From Solibacteraceae bacterium (GTDB taxonomy: Bacteria; Acidobacteriota; Terriglobia; Bryobacterales; Bryobacteraceae): a DNA stretch of 64,000 nucleotides. Where the stretch lies: positions 1 through 64,000 of the forward strand of contig JAJPJX010000207.1 in assembly GCA_021324015.1 (NCBI GenBank), given 5' to 3'. This document shows, piece after piece, positions 17,301-24,044 of this stretch; positions within the stretch are counted from its first letter, which is position 1; the number at the start of each line of letters is the position of its first letter. A model generated the notes under the pieces. That model had not been told where the DNA came from. It saw only the letters and a program-made list of their open reading frames with translations, and ran no database searches. The translations under genes and the position numbers were made by a program.

Positions 17301-17396
17301 GGGCTGGTGACCTCCACAGTCCTCACGCTGCTGGTGCTGCCGGTGGTGTATCCCTGGTTCTCAAAGAAGGACGAGCAGCCCATCTCCCCGGCCTGA
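14319..17396 (+). CDS. Heavy-metal RND efflux pump, CzcA type (divalent cations)
   Basis: Inner-membrane pump of 1025 residues beginning MLHRIIDFHLEHRWFVLIGV. The TM4 motif AIDFGMIVDGAVVMMENAM is the DFG-x3-DGA pattern of HME-RND pumps for divalent ions such as zinc, cobalt, cadmium or nickel, and the methionine positions of CusA are absent (SILIETRKLPG in place of a Met-containing strand; MRLDEVVSGIKAD in place of NRIDM). The substrate ion among these cannot be read from sequence. Last gene of a three-gene operon with channel and adaptor. The following gene is convergent, 30 bases away, with no evident terminator. Confidence 0.93.
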   Translation: MLHRIIDFHLEHRWFVLIGVVAIVAAGLYAMLNIPMDAFPDLTSNQVVVITECPGMPPAEVEQLVTFPLETSLMGIPRTQGIRSISKLGLSIVTLTFDDSVYTYLARQLVNERVQEARSRLPEGLEPTLGPVATAFGEVYQYTLEGDQYSAMQLKTLQEWQVKNQLRTVPGVNEINTWGGETKQYQIEVEPTRLQGYGLSLRDVYERVLENNANFGGGFIEHASEQYTVLGVGRAQNERDLEQVVLVSRAGTPVMLRDVARVAVKPMPRQGAVLRDGKGETVSGMVIMLKGENGKRVIERVKARLASLRLPPGVRLFSFYDQSQVIDRTIETVKHNLLEGGALVIVVLLLFLGNIKAALIVAAVIPLSMLVAFLGMQAFGISANLMSLGAIDFGMIVDGAVVMMENAMRRLHHAEGEAHFSAEDQIREAAHEVARPIVFAVAIIIAVYMPIFFLEGLEGRMFRPMAITVCSALIGALIFALTVIPAATTVHFTGRVKEHKDAWFQAIRARYLRVLTALVRHRLATVSAALGMVMAAIGSLAFIGTEFMPRLDEGSILIETRKLPGISLTESIQISNRIEKVIRSFDEVSGVVTKIGRPDLATEAMGVYQGDVYVLLRPREQWKRARTKEDLIGSMSAALARIPGVAYNFTQPMAMRLDEVVSGIKADVALKIFGDDSRVLEQQAEHALRLISTVPGAADAQMEIVSGAAELRVEVDRGELARFGLNVSAVRELIETAIGGRYIADMIEGQRRFAIVLRLPDQYRRDADAVRELLLSAPGGERVRLGQVARVSVARGPEVISRESGQRRIVVQCNVRGRDIGSFVAEAQQKIAAGMPLPPGYSTNWGGQFENQQRAMKRLVIVLPAAVLIIFGLLFATFDSVRQALLILLNVPFALVGGIAALWLRQLNLNLSASIGFIALFGVAVLNGIVMVSYINRLREEGMPCRDAVLEGAAVRLRPVLMTALVASLGFVPMAVATSAGAEVQRPLATVVIGGLVTSTVLTLLVLPVVYPWFSKKDEQPISPA

Positions 17397-17426
17397 ACGG
17401 CGGGGCTCCGAAGGCGGAACTCTCCC

Positions 17427-18704
17427 TTACGCGGCGATTTCGCGTGGGTGCACGATCCGGCCGGCTACCGCGGAAGCCGCCACTACGGCGGGCGAGGCCA
17501 GGTACACCTGCGAGTTCTTGCCGCCCATGCGTCCGGGCAGATTGCGGTTGGTGCTGGCGATGCAGACCTCGCCGTTAGCCAGAATGCCCTGATGCGCGCC
17601 CAGGCAGGGTCCGCATCCGGGCGGATTCACCATGGCGCCGGCGCGCACCAGCGTTTCCAGGTAGCCCAGGCGGATGGCTTCGAGATAGATGTGCTGCGAG
17701 GCCGGGATGATCAGTAGGCGGGTGTGCGGATGCACTTTGCGCCCTTCCAGAAGGTAGACCGCCATCTCCAGATCTTCCAGCCGGCCGTTGGCGCAGGTGC
17801 CCAGCACTGCCTGGTCCACCGGGACGTGCCCCACCTCGGAGACCGGCTTCACGTGATCCACCGCGGACGGGCAGGCTACCTGCGGTTCGATCAACGCGGC
17901 GCCTGCGTCGAACTCGAGGACCCGCTCGTAGCGCGCGTCCGCGTCCGGCGCGCAGTAGACGCCGCGCCCAGCCTCCTGGTGGAGACTGCCGGTGAGATAG
18001 GCCGCCAGGCGTTCGTCGGCCGGTGCGAAGGCCACTCGGGCGCCCATCTCCATGGACAGATTGGCCAACACCATCCGGGAGGCGACCGACATTCTGCGGA
18101 TGGCGGCGCCGTCGAACTCCACCGCGCGGCCCTCCGCGCCGCCGGCGCCCACCCGCCCGATGATGTAAAGGATGAGGTCCTTAGCCGAGATCCATCTGCC
18201 CAGTTCTCCGTGGACCTCGATGCGGATGGTCGGGGGCACCTGGAACGGCAATCGGCCCTCCGCCCACACGCCGGCCATCTCCGCGGCGCCGATGCCCGTG
18301 GCAAACGCGGCGAACGCCCCGTGCGTGGTGGTGTGGGGATCCGTACCCACTACCACCATTCCCGGCCACACGTGGCCGTTCTCCGCCAGCACCTGGTGGC
18401 AGATGCCGCCGCGGCCGACGTCGTAGAAGTACCGAATGCCCTGGGCGGCGACGAATTCGCGAATGGCCTTGTGCCGCGAGGCGGTCTTTTCCGATTCCGC
18501 CGGAACACGGTGGTCCAGGATGATGACGATGCGGTCGCGGTCCCAGACACGCCGGGCGCCCGACTCCACGAAGGCCTCCCGAACCAGGTCGGCGTTTTCG
18601 TGGGACATCGCCAGATCGATAGACGCTGCCACAGCCTGCCCCGGGGAAACCATCTCCTGCCCGGAGGCCCGGGCGAGAATTTTTTCAGCCAAGGTCATGG
18701 ACAT
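17427..18704 (-). CDS. Aconitase-family dehydratase large subunit (3-isopropylmalate dehydratase/homoaconitase type)
   Basis: 425-residue iron-sulfur hydro-lyase subunit of the short LeuC2/homoaconitase group. The cluster cysteines are Cys304 (GTCANGRLEDLE), Cys364 and Cys367 (NPPGCGPCLGAHQG). TDPHTTTHGAFAAFATGIGA and STNRNLPGRMGGKNSQVYL are further family signatures. The expected reaction is isomerisation of isopropylmalate or homocitrate. The small subunit that completes the active site is not adjacent and not in this window, so the heterodimer partner must be elsewhere. The start is the ATG at 18704, or the third codon ATG at 18698. It lies 65 bases downstream of the cobalamin adenosyltransferase gene. 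Confidence 0.85.
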   Translation of the reverse strand: MSMTLAEKILARASGQEMVSPGQAVAASIDLAMSHENADLVREAFVESGARRVWDRDRIVIILDHRVPAESEKTASRHKAIREFVAAQGIRYFYDVGRGGICHQVLAENGHVWPGMVVVGTDPHTTTHGAFAAFATGIGAAEMAGVWAEGRLPFQVPPTIRIEVHGELGRWISAKDLILYIIGRVGAGGAEGRAVEFDGAAIRRMSVASRMVLANLSMEMGARVAFAPADERLAAYLTGSLHQEAGRGVYCAPDADARYERVLEFDAGAALIEPQVACPSAVDHVKPVSEVGHVPVDQAVLGTCANGRLEDLEMAVYLLEGRKVHPHTRLLIIPASQHIYLEAIRLGYLETLVRAGAMVNPPGCGPCLGAHQGILANGEVCIASTNRNLPGRMGGKNSQVYLASPAVVAASAVAGRIVHPREIAA

Positions 18705-18769
18705 GCGCGCACTCCCGTCACTTCCATGCTAGTACAATTTCGGACTGATTTATCTGATCCGGACGACCG

Positions 18770-19408
18770 TTATTGCGGGGGTTGCGGCGTGGCGGAGGCG
18801 GCCTGGTTGGGCTCCCACAGCGTCTCAGCGCTGCCGAGCACATGGCTGGCCCAGCGACTCCAGACAAACAGCGCGTCGCTGAGCCGGTTCAGGTACTCGA
18901 TGGCGTGTTCAGGCGCCTGCTCTTCGCGGGCCAGCGCTACGCAGATGCGTTCCGCCCGCCGGCAGACGGTACGGCAGACGTGGATCTCGGCGTTCAGCCG
19001 GCTGCCGCCGGGCAGCACGAAGGAACGCAGAGGCAGTAAGCCCTCGTTCATGCGGTCGATCTCCGATTCCAACCGGGAAATCTCCTCCCCGGTGATGCGC
19101 GGCTGCCGCGGATGCACGTCTTCGGGCAGGGTAGCCAAAATGGAGCCGAGATTGAAGAGCTCGTGCTGCACACGGCGGAAGATGGCGCACAGTTCGCCAA
19201 GCCGCGGGTGCTCCGTAGCCAGTTGCTCGGCGGTGTCCCGCGCCACGCCGAGGAAGGAGTTCAGCTCGTCCAACGTGCCGTAGGCGTCGATGCGCAAGCA
19301 GTCCTTGACGACGCGCTGCCCGCCCACCAGGCTGGTCATGCCCGTATCGCCGCGGCGCGTGTACACGCGGTTGATGGCCAAGCGAGGTTCGTTGAACTTC
19401 TCTTCCAT
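18770..19408 (-). CDS. Corrinoid adenosyltransferase, PduO type
   Basis: 212-residue cytoplasmic enzyme that transfers the adenosyl group of ATP to cob(I)alamin, making coenzyme B12. The N-terminal ATP motif VYTRRGDTGMTSLVGG (about residues 15-30), the YGTLDELNSFLG helix, and LNRLSDALFVWSRW near the C-terminus are PduO-type signatures; CobA-type enzymes have an unrelated P-loop. Adenosylcobalamin would serve enzymes such as methylmalonyl-CoA mutase, not seen here. Divergent from the lysine-rich peptide unit. No obvious promoter of its own was identified in the shared 190-base interval. Confidence 0.92.
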   Translation of the reverse strand: MEEKFNEPRLAINRVYTRRGDTGMTSLVGGQRVVKDCLRIDAYGTLDELNSFLGVARDTAEQLATEHPRLGELCAIFRRVQHELFNLGSILATLPEDVHPRQPRITGEEISRLESEIDRMNEGLLPLRSFVLPGGSRLNAEIHVCRTVCRRAERICVALAREEQAPEHAIEYLNRLSDALFVWSRWASHVLGSAETLWEPNQAASATPQPPQ

Positions 19409-19513
19409 GTCTTCATTCTGCCATCAGCGCATCCGCGCGAGCACTTGAAGGGCCGCTTTTGGCTTGTCGCGCCGCCTCCCGGACTTCTCTGCGGCGACGA
19501 TTGCATTTTTTTC

Positions 19514-19542
19514 TTGACTTTCTGTGTGAACCACCTTATATA
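19514..19542 (+). promoter_or_regulatory. Strong sigma-70-type promoter of lysine-rich peptide gene
   Basis: TTGACT (19514-19519) and TATATA (19537-19542) are separated by exactly 17 bases, close to the ideal housekeeping promoter, in an AT-rich stretch that stands out from the GC-rich surroundings. Predicted transcription start is near 19549. Confidence 0.75.
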
Positions 19543-19551
19543 TGAATCACA

Positions 19552-19571
19552 TTGCGATTTTCGAATCGCAA
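19552..19571 (+). promoter_or_regulatory. 5'-terminal hairpin with TTCG loop
   Basis: TTGCGATT (19552-19559) and AATCGCAA (19564-19571) form a perfect 8-pair stem closed by a TTCG loop. It would sit within the first three bases of the predicted transcript. A stem at the very 5' end is a known way to slow mRNA decay; that role here is inference. Confidence 0.65.
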
Positions 19572-19597
19572 AATTTGATGTTAGGGAGAATCAATCG

Positions 19598-19660
19598 ATG
19601 AAGAGCGCAACGAAGAAAGCTGCCCCGAAGAAGAAAGCTGCTCCGAAGAAGAAGAAGTAG
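19598..19660 (+). CDS. 20-residue lysine-rich peptide
   Basis: Tiny reading frame of 20 codons, twelve of them lysine, built from an imperfect AAPKKK repeat after MKSATKK. A strong ribosome binding site, AGGGAGA (19583-19589), lies eight bases before the ATG. Promoter, 5' hairpin and a perfect terminator frame it, so it is very likely expressed from its own transcript of about 180 bases. The composition resembles the lysine/alanine/proline tails of histone H1-like bacterial proteins and would bind nucleic acid or other polyanions; that is inference. No longer protein is possible in this frame with these signals. It could also be a stable RNA whose short reading frame is incidental. Confidence 0.65.
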   Translation: MKSATKKAAPKKKAAPKKKK

Positions 19661-19667
19661 CTTGGGC

Positions 19668-19683
19668 CGCCCCCGACGGGGCG
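19668..19683 (+). other. Hairpin downstream of lysine-rich peptide gene
   Basis: CGCCCC and GGGGCG form a 6-pair GC stem around a CGAC loop, eight bases after the stop codon. No T-run follows, so it is not a terminator by itself; it may add stability to the short transcript. Confidence 0.45.
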
Positions 19684-19704
19684 ATCGTAACTAAGTTCAC
19701 TCGC

Positions 19705-19732
19705 AAGGCCTCGAACGCTTCGAGGCCTTTTT
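19705..19732 (+). terminator. Perfect rho-independent terminator
   Basis: AAGGCCTCGAA (19705-19715) and TTCGAGGCCTT (19719-19729) form an uninterrupted 11-pair stem with loop CGC, followed by further T residues to 19732. It ends the lysine-rich peptide transcript six bases before the stop of the convergent methyltransferase gene. In the opposite direction there is no T-run, so it works mainly for the plus strand. Confidence 0.9.
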
Positions 19733-19737
19733 CATTT

Positions 19738-20700
19738 TCAGGCCTTCCTTGCCAGTAGCACCCGGAACGTCTCCCCCATTCCAAACAGCAGGTTCTTGAG
19801 TTGCAGACGGCGCCGGAGTTCTTCGGCCGGAGTCCCGCCGGCCAGCACTTCCGCGAACTGGTCCCCCTCGCCCGCCGAAAGCAGCATTTGCGCAAGAGTC
19901 TCGAAGCGAACCGTCTCGAGGCCCGCCGCCGCGCCGTGTTCGGAGAGGGCCGTGAAAGAGACATGCGCGGTCAGGTCCTGCTCGCCGGGATGCTCCAGCA
20001 CATTTTCGCGCGCGCTGTGGCGGCGGTAGCTCATCAGCGTGCCGTGCGGAAAGCGCGCGGCTTCCGCGCGAGTGTATCCGTAGTCGATGGCCAGCAGGTA
20101 GCCTGCGCGGAGCGCGGCGCCAATGCGTTCCAGCCAACGCAAAGCCTCCAGATTCACTTCCGCCGTGCCCGCAAAGTCCGCGGGAAACCAGCGGCGCACA
20201 TAGTCCGCCAGTTCCTGGGTCGCCGGAGGGCCCGGCACCCAGCAGAACCGGTCCGTTTCCCAACCCACGCAGAGTTCCCGCAGTAAGCCTTCAGCGGCGG
20301 TCACCACATGCACCGGCAGGGCATCGAAAAATTCGTTGGCGAACACTACTCCGCGGAACTGCTCGGGCAAGCTTCCGGCGGTGAGATCCACGGGCACGTA
20401 GCGCCATTCGGCGAAGGCGCCGGCCATCTCGCGCCGGCCAGCGCCCAGTTCGACCACAGTGAAATCCGCCGGAGACCCCATCTCGCGCCAGAGCGTCCGC
20501 ACGCGCGCGGCCACCAGCATGCCGAAAACCGGCTGCAATTGTTCGGCGGTGTAGAAGTCGCCTTCCCGCCCGAAGGGGTCGCGCGCCCGGCGATAGTAGC
20601 CGTACTCGGGGTCGTACAGAGCTGCGTCCATAAATCGACGGAAGGAGATCGGGCCGTCCCGCAGGATCTCGCCGCGCAGCAGCTCCGCCAGGGGATTCAC
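19738..20700 (-). CDS. SAM-dependent methyltransferase, MidA/NDUFAF7 family
   Basis: 320-residue protein of the DUF185 family, whose eukaryotic member methylates an arginine of a complex I subunit. N-terminal signatures are MDAALYDPEYGYY and GREGDFYTAEQLQPVFG (about residues 24-60); the SAM site is VVELGAGRREMAGAF, and VFANEFFDALPVHVV follows. The bacterial substrate is not established. The gene is translationally coupled to the unknown 91-residue protein upstream (four-base overlap). Confidence 0.88.
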   Translation of the reverse strand: MNPLAELLRGEILRDGPISFRRFMDAALYDPEYGYYRRARDPFGREGDFYTAEQLQPVFGMLVAARVRTLWREMGSPADFTVVELGAGRREMAGAFAEWRYVPVDLTAGSLPEQFRGVVFANEFFDALPVHVVTAAEGLLRELCVGWETDRFCWVPGPPATQELADYVRRWFPADFAGTAEVNLEALRWLERIGAALRAGYLLAIDYGYTRAEAARFPHGTLMSYRRHSARENVLEHPGEQDLTAHVSFTALSEHGAAAGLETVRFETLAQMLLSAGEGDQFAEVLAGGTPAEELRRRLQLKNLLFGMGETFRVLLARKA

Positions 20701-20972
20701 GGCTGCGCTTCCCGGGACTGCGGCGTGCGCACGAACATTTCGATCAGGTAATCGTGCAGGCAGTCGTAGAGGTAGCGCTGCAAGGTCCAGGGGAACTGTG
20801 GATGATCGATATCCCGGGGGTGGATCGGCGCGTAGTAGGTGTGCACCCCCAGTTCCGGGTTCTTCAGCCGGATCACAAGTTCCACAGCGCCGTTGTGCTC
20901 CCGCGCGGAGAACTCCAGCAGGGCGTGCTCGTAGCGGGAGAGTTCAGCAGCGACTTTCTCCAGCGGCGTCAC
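20697..20972 (-). CDS. 91-residue protein of unknown function
   Basis: Small soluble acidic protein without signal or membrane segment. It has an N-terminal helix (LEKVAAELSRYEHALLEF), a beta-strand-like middle (GAVELVIRLKNPELGVHTYYAP) and a C-terminal aromatic helix (WTLQRYLYDCLHDYLIEMF). I do not recognise the family. Its stop overlaps the methyltransferase ATG by four bases, which suggests a functional link. It is divergent, 27 bases from the equally unknown gene at 21000. Confidence 0.7.
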   Translation of the reverse strand: MTPLEKVAAELSRYEHALLEFSAREHNGAVELVIRLKNPELGVHTYYAPIHPRDIDHPQFPWTLQRYLYDCLHDYLIEMFVRTPQSREAQP

Positions 20973-20999
20973 GCATTTATGCTAGCGTGAAAAGCGCTG

Positions 21000-21596
21000 A
21001 TGTCTCTACCGGAAACGGTCCGCGTGAAGCTGAGTTCCGAAGCCGCGGAGGCCATCTCCATCACCCCGGTGGTGGTGCGCGAGATCCCCATCCGCGAACT
21101 GGTGGAGTATATGCTGGGCCTCACGGGGAAGGATGCTTCGCGGGTACGGGAGCTGCTGCTGCGCGGCACGCTGGTGAGCGGCGCCTCGCGTTTCCGCTGG
21201 GCGGGATGGGAAGCCGACCTCGGGAGCATCCATGTACTGCTGGCCACCTTTCCGGATCCGGACCCGGCCCGGCCCTTTGCCGCCGAACGCTGCGTGCGCG
21301 TGATCCTGCGCGGCGGGCGGCATCCCATCGACATTCCCCGGCAGGCTGGAGCCCGCAAGACATGGCTGCGCCGGAGGAGTTTCTGGGACGTGCTGATGGA
21401 AGTGGCCTCCGGCGCGGAATGCCGCTACGCTGGGTATTCCTACCGGGAACACGCGGACGTTTACCAGTTCGACGTGGCGCCCGCGCACCTGGGACGGCTG
21501 CGGGGCGCGGCCGCCTGGCTCAAGTACTCCAGCCTGCGCGATCAGGTGCGGCAGACCGCATTCTTTTCCGCGGAACTGTACGTGGAGCGCAGTTAG
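21000..21596 (+). CDS. 198-residue protein of unknown function
   Basis: Soluble arginine-rich protein with no signal peptide. It contains VREIPIRELVEYMLGLTGKDASRVRELLLRG, which looks like an alpha-helical DNA- or RNA-binding segment of the S4-like kind (VRELLLRGTLVSG is similar to the core helix-turn), followed by a mixed alpha/beta part. An S4-like role is only a suggestion. Divergent from the gene at 20972; its stop overlaps the convergent permease stop (shared bases 21593-21596). Confidence 0.7.
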   Translation: MSLPETVRVKLSSEAAEAISITPVVVREIPIRELVEYMLGLTGKDASRVRELLLRGTLVSGASRFRWAGWEADLGSIHVLLATFPDPDPARPFAAERCVRVILRGGRHPIDIPRQAGARKTWLRRRSFWDVLMEVASGAECRYAGYSYREHADVYQFDVAPAHLGRLRGAAAWLKYSSLRDQVRQTAFFSAELYVERS

Positions 21597-22513
21597 GCCA
21601 GCTTGCGTTTCCGCAGTTCGTCTACCGTGACCGCCAGGATGATCACCGCGCCGATGATAGCTTGCTGAAGGTACGGAGAAACACCGAGCAGGTCGCTGCC
21701 GTTGGAAAGCAATCCCATGATGAAGGCGCCGATCAGCGTGCCGATCACGCTGCCCTCGCCGCCGTGCAGGCTGCCGCCGCCGATTACCACCGCCGCGATG
21801 GCCTGGAGTTCGTAGCCGTTTCCGGCCGTGGGCTGGCCGGTCATCAGGCGGGAGGCCTCGATCATGCCCGCCAGTCCCGTCAGCATCCCGCCGAAAGCGT
21901 ACACGCAGGTGGTGTGAAAGGCCACCGGGATTCCGGCGTAGACCGCCGCCTCGGCGTTGCTGCCGATGGCGAACGCGTAGCGTCCCAGCCGCGTGTGCTC
22001 CAGGATGGCGTGCGTGAGCAGCGCGCATCCGACCAGCAGCCAGAGCACGAAGGGTACTCCCAGCAGGTTGCCCTCGCCCAGGAACGAGAAGGCCGGCGGA
22101 ATGCGATGCACCGGCAGGCCGTTGGAGATGATCAGCGCCAGGCCGCGGGCGATGCCCAGGGTGCCGAGCGTGACGATGAAGGGATTGATGCTCAGCTTGA
22201 CGGTCAGCCAGCCGTTCACGGTTCCCCAGAACAGTCCGGTGAGGATGCCGATCAGCAGGCCGGCTGGGATGGACATGCCTTTCTCCATGGCCATGGTTCC
22301 CAGCAGGCCGCCCATGGCCAGGATGGCGCCGACGGAGAGATCGATGCCTCCCGCAATGATGATCACCGTCATGCCCAGCGACATGATATTGATCACCGCA
22401 GTCTGGCGGACCACGCTCGAAAGGTTCGTATCCGTCAGGAAGTGCGGGGAGGCGATCGCCAGCCCCACAAACAGCACGATGAGGCTGAGAAACGGCAGCA
22501 GGCGCTGCATCAT
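21593..22513 (-). CDS. Sugar ABC transporter permease, RbsC family
   Basis: 306-residue inner-membrane permease with 8-10 predicted membrane helices. GGIDLSVGAILAMGGLLGTMAM is the hallmark of carbohydrate-uptake-2 permeases, and the later AAVVIGGGSLHGGEGSVIGTLIGAF motif is the coupling loop region. It pairs with the ATPase encoded immediately upstream (ATGA overlap). The sugar cannot be predicted, and no substrate-binding protein is encoded next to it. Confidence 0.9.
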   Translation of the reverse strand: MMQRLLPFLSLIVLFVGLAIASPHFLTDTNLSSVVRQTAVINIMSLGMTVIIIAGGIDLSVGAILAMGGLLGTMAMEKGMSIPAGLLIGILTGLFWGTVNGWLTVKLSINPFIVTLGTLGIARGLALIISNGLPVHRIPPAFSFLGEGNLLGVPFVLWLLVGCALLTHAILEHTRLGRYAFAIGSNAEAAVYAGIPVAFHTTCVYAFGGMLTGLAGMIEASRLMTGQPTAGNGYELQAIAAVVIGGGSLHGGEGSVIGTLIGAFIMGLLSNGSDLLGVSPYLQQAIIGAVIILAVTVDELRKRKLA

Positions 22514-23997
22514 GACAGGTTCTCCGGCTCCAGGGCGGCGTAGCGCAGGATGGCCTCCTGCGTCGTGCGGCCGGGCAGTTCGCCCGTGAGGCGTCCCTGG
22601 CGCATCACCAGAATGCGGTCGGCCACCTGGAGCAGCTCTGGCAACTCGGAGCTCACCATCAACAGGGCGGCGCCGGAGCGGGCCAGTTCGTGCATCACGT
22701 CGAAGACCTCGGCCTTGGCCCCCACGTCGATGCCGCGCGTGGGCTCGTCAAACAGGAAGATGCGCGCCTGGCGGAACAGCCACTTGGCGATCACCGCCTT
22801 TTGCTGGTTGCCGCCGCTCAAACGTCCGGCCAGTTGTTTGCCCGAAGAAGCCCGGATGCGCAGCCGGGCGATGTAGTCCGCCGCCACGCGGCTCTCCGCA
22901 CCGCGGCGCAGAACGCCGAACCGGCTGATGGACGGCAGGTTGGTCAGCGTGAGGTTTTGCGCCAGCGGCAGCCGCAGGGCCAAGCCGGTCTTCTGGCGGT
23001 CCTCGGTGACCAGCGCGATACCCGCGGCCACCGCTTCGCGCGGCGAGCGGATGCGCACCTCGCGGCCTTCCACGAAAATTCTCCCGGCGTCCACCGGATC
23101 CACGCCGAAGATGGCGCGGCAGAGCTCCGTGCGGCCGGCACCGATCAGTCCGGCCATGCCCACGATCTCCCCGGCACGCAAGGAAAACGAGACCTCGCGC
23201 AGCTTGCCGGCGCGGCTCAGGCCTTCCACCCGCAGCAACTCCGGGCCCGGCGGCAGGGACTCGCGCTGGTAGATCGAAACCAGCTCCCGCCCCACCATGT
23301 CCTGAATGAGGCGGTCCGTGCTGAATTCCGCCAGCGGTCCAGTGGAGATGCTGCAGCCGTCCCGCAGGACGGTCACGCGGTCTCCGACGGCGCGCAGCTC
23401 CTCCAGCCGGTGGGTGATGTAGATCACGCCCATGCCGCGGTCCCTCAGGGCCCGCACGATCCGAAACACCTCCTCGGTCTCTGCGCCGGAAAGGGACGAG
23501 GTGGGCTCGTCGAAGATCAGCAGGCTGGAACCGTGCTGGATGGCGCGGCAGATCTCGACCAGTTGCTTGCCGGCGGGGCTGAGCTTGCCCACGCGCCACT
23601 CCGGCTGGAGCGGGAAGTGGTGCTCCCGGATGAGCCGGGCGGCCCGCTCCAGCATGCGGCGGCGCGCCACCCAGCCGAACGGCAGGCGCTCCTCGCGGCC
23701 CAGGTAGATGTTCTCGGCCACCGAGAGGTGCGGCGCCAGCAGCGACTCCTGGTGCACCATGGCGATGCCGATGCGCGCCGCCTCCGCAGGCGCCCGCAGA
23801 AACACCTCCCGTCCCTGCCACAGCATCTGCCCGCCGTCGCGCGCCACCATGCCGGCCACGATCTTCATCAGCGTGGACTTGCCCGCGCCGTTCTCGCCCA
23901 TGAGCAGATGCACTTCGCCGGGGCACACCGACAGATTGCCATCTTTCAGGGCGGTCACTCCGCCGTAGCGCTTCTGGATTCCCCGGAGTTCGAGCAC
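22510..23997 (-). CDS. Sugar ABC transporter duplicated ATPase, RbsA/MglA family
   Basis: About 495 residues with two ABC domains in one chain. Domain 1 has a regular Walker A (GENGAGKSTLMKIVAG) and signature (LSPAGKQLVEICRAI); domain 2 has the degenerate Walker A usual in this family (GLIGAGRTELCRAIFG) and signature LSGGNQQKAVIAKWL. The GTG at 23997 gives the family N-terminus VLELRGIQKRYGGVTAL; an in-frame ATG at 24027 would add ten residues. It energises the permease encoded just downstream. No periplasmic binding protein is present in the operon. It ends 18 bases from the dnaB stop upstream on the same strand. Confidence 0.9.
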   Translation of the reverse strand: MLELRGIQKRYGGVTALKDGNLSVCPGEVHLLMGENGAGKSTLMKIVAGMVARDGGQMLWQGREVFLRAPAEAARIGIAMVHQESLLAPHLSVAENIYLGREERLPFGWVARRRMLERAARLIREHHFPLQPEWRVGKLSPAGKQLVEICRAIQHGSSLLIFDEPTSSLSGAETEEVFRIVRALRDRGMGVIYITHRLEELRAVGDRVTVLRDGCSISTGPLAEFSTDRLIQDMVGRELVSIYQRESLPPGPELLRVEGLSRAGKLREVSFSLRAGEIVGMAGLIGAGRTELCRAIFGVDPVDAGRIFVEGREVRIRSPREAVAAGIALVTEDRQKTGLALRLPLAQNLTLTNLPSISRFGVLRRGAESRVAADYIARLRIRASSGKQLAGRLSGGNQQKAVIAKWLFRQARIFLFDEPTRGIDVGAKAEVFDVMHELARSGAALLMVSSELPELLQVADRILVMRQGRLTGELPGRTTQEAILRYAALEPENLS

Positions 23998-24044
23998 GCG
24001 AAGGGAACAGTGTAACAGACGGGCCAAAGCAGCCGTCCCGCAGC

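Noticed and set aside
19668-19683. Terminator directly after the lysine-rich peptide
   Set aside because: The 6-pair GC stem has no T-run; the real terminator is at 19705-19732.
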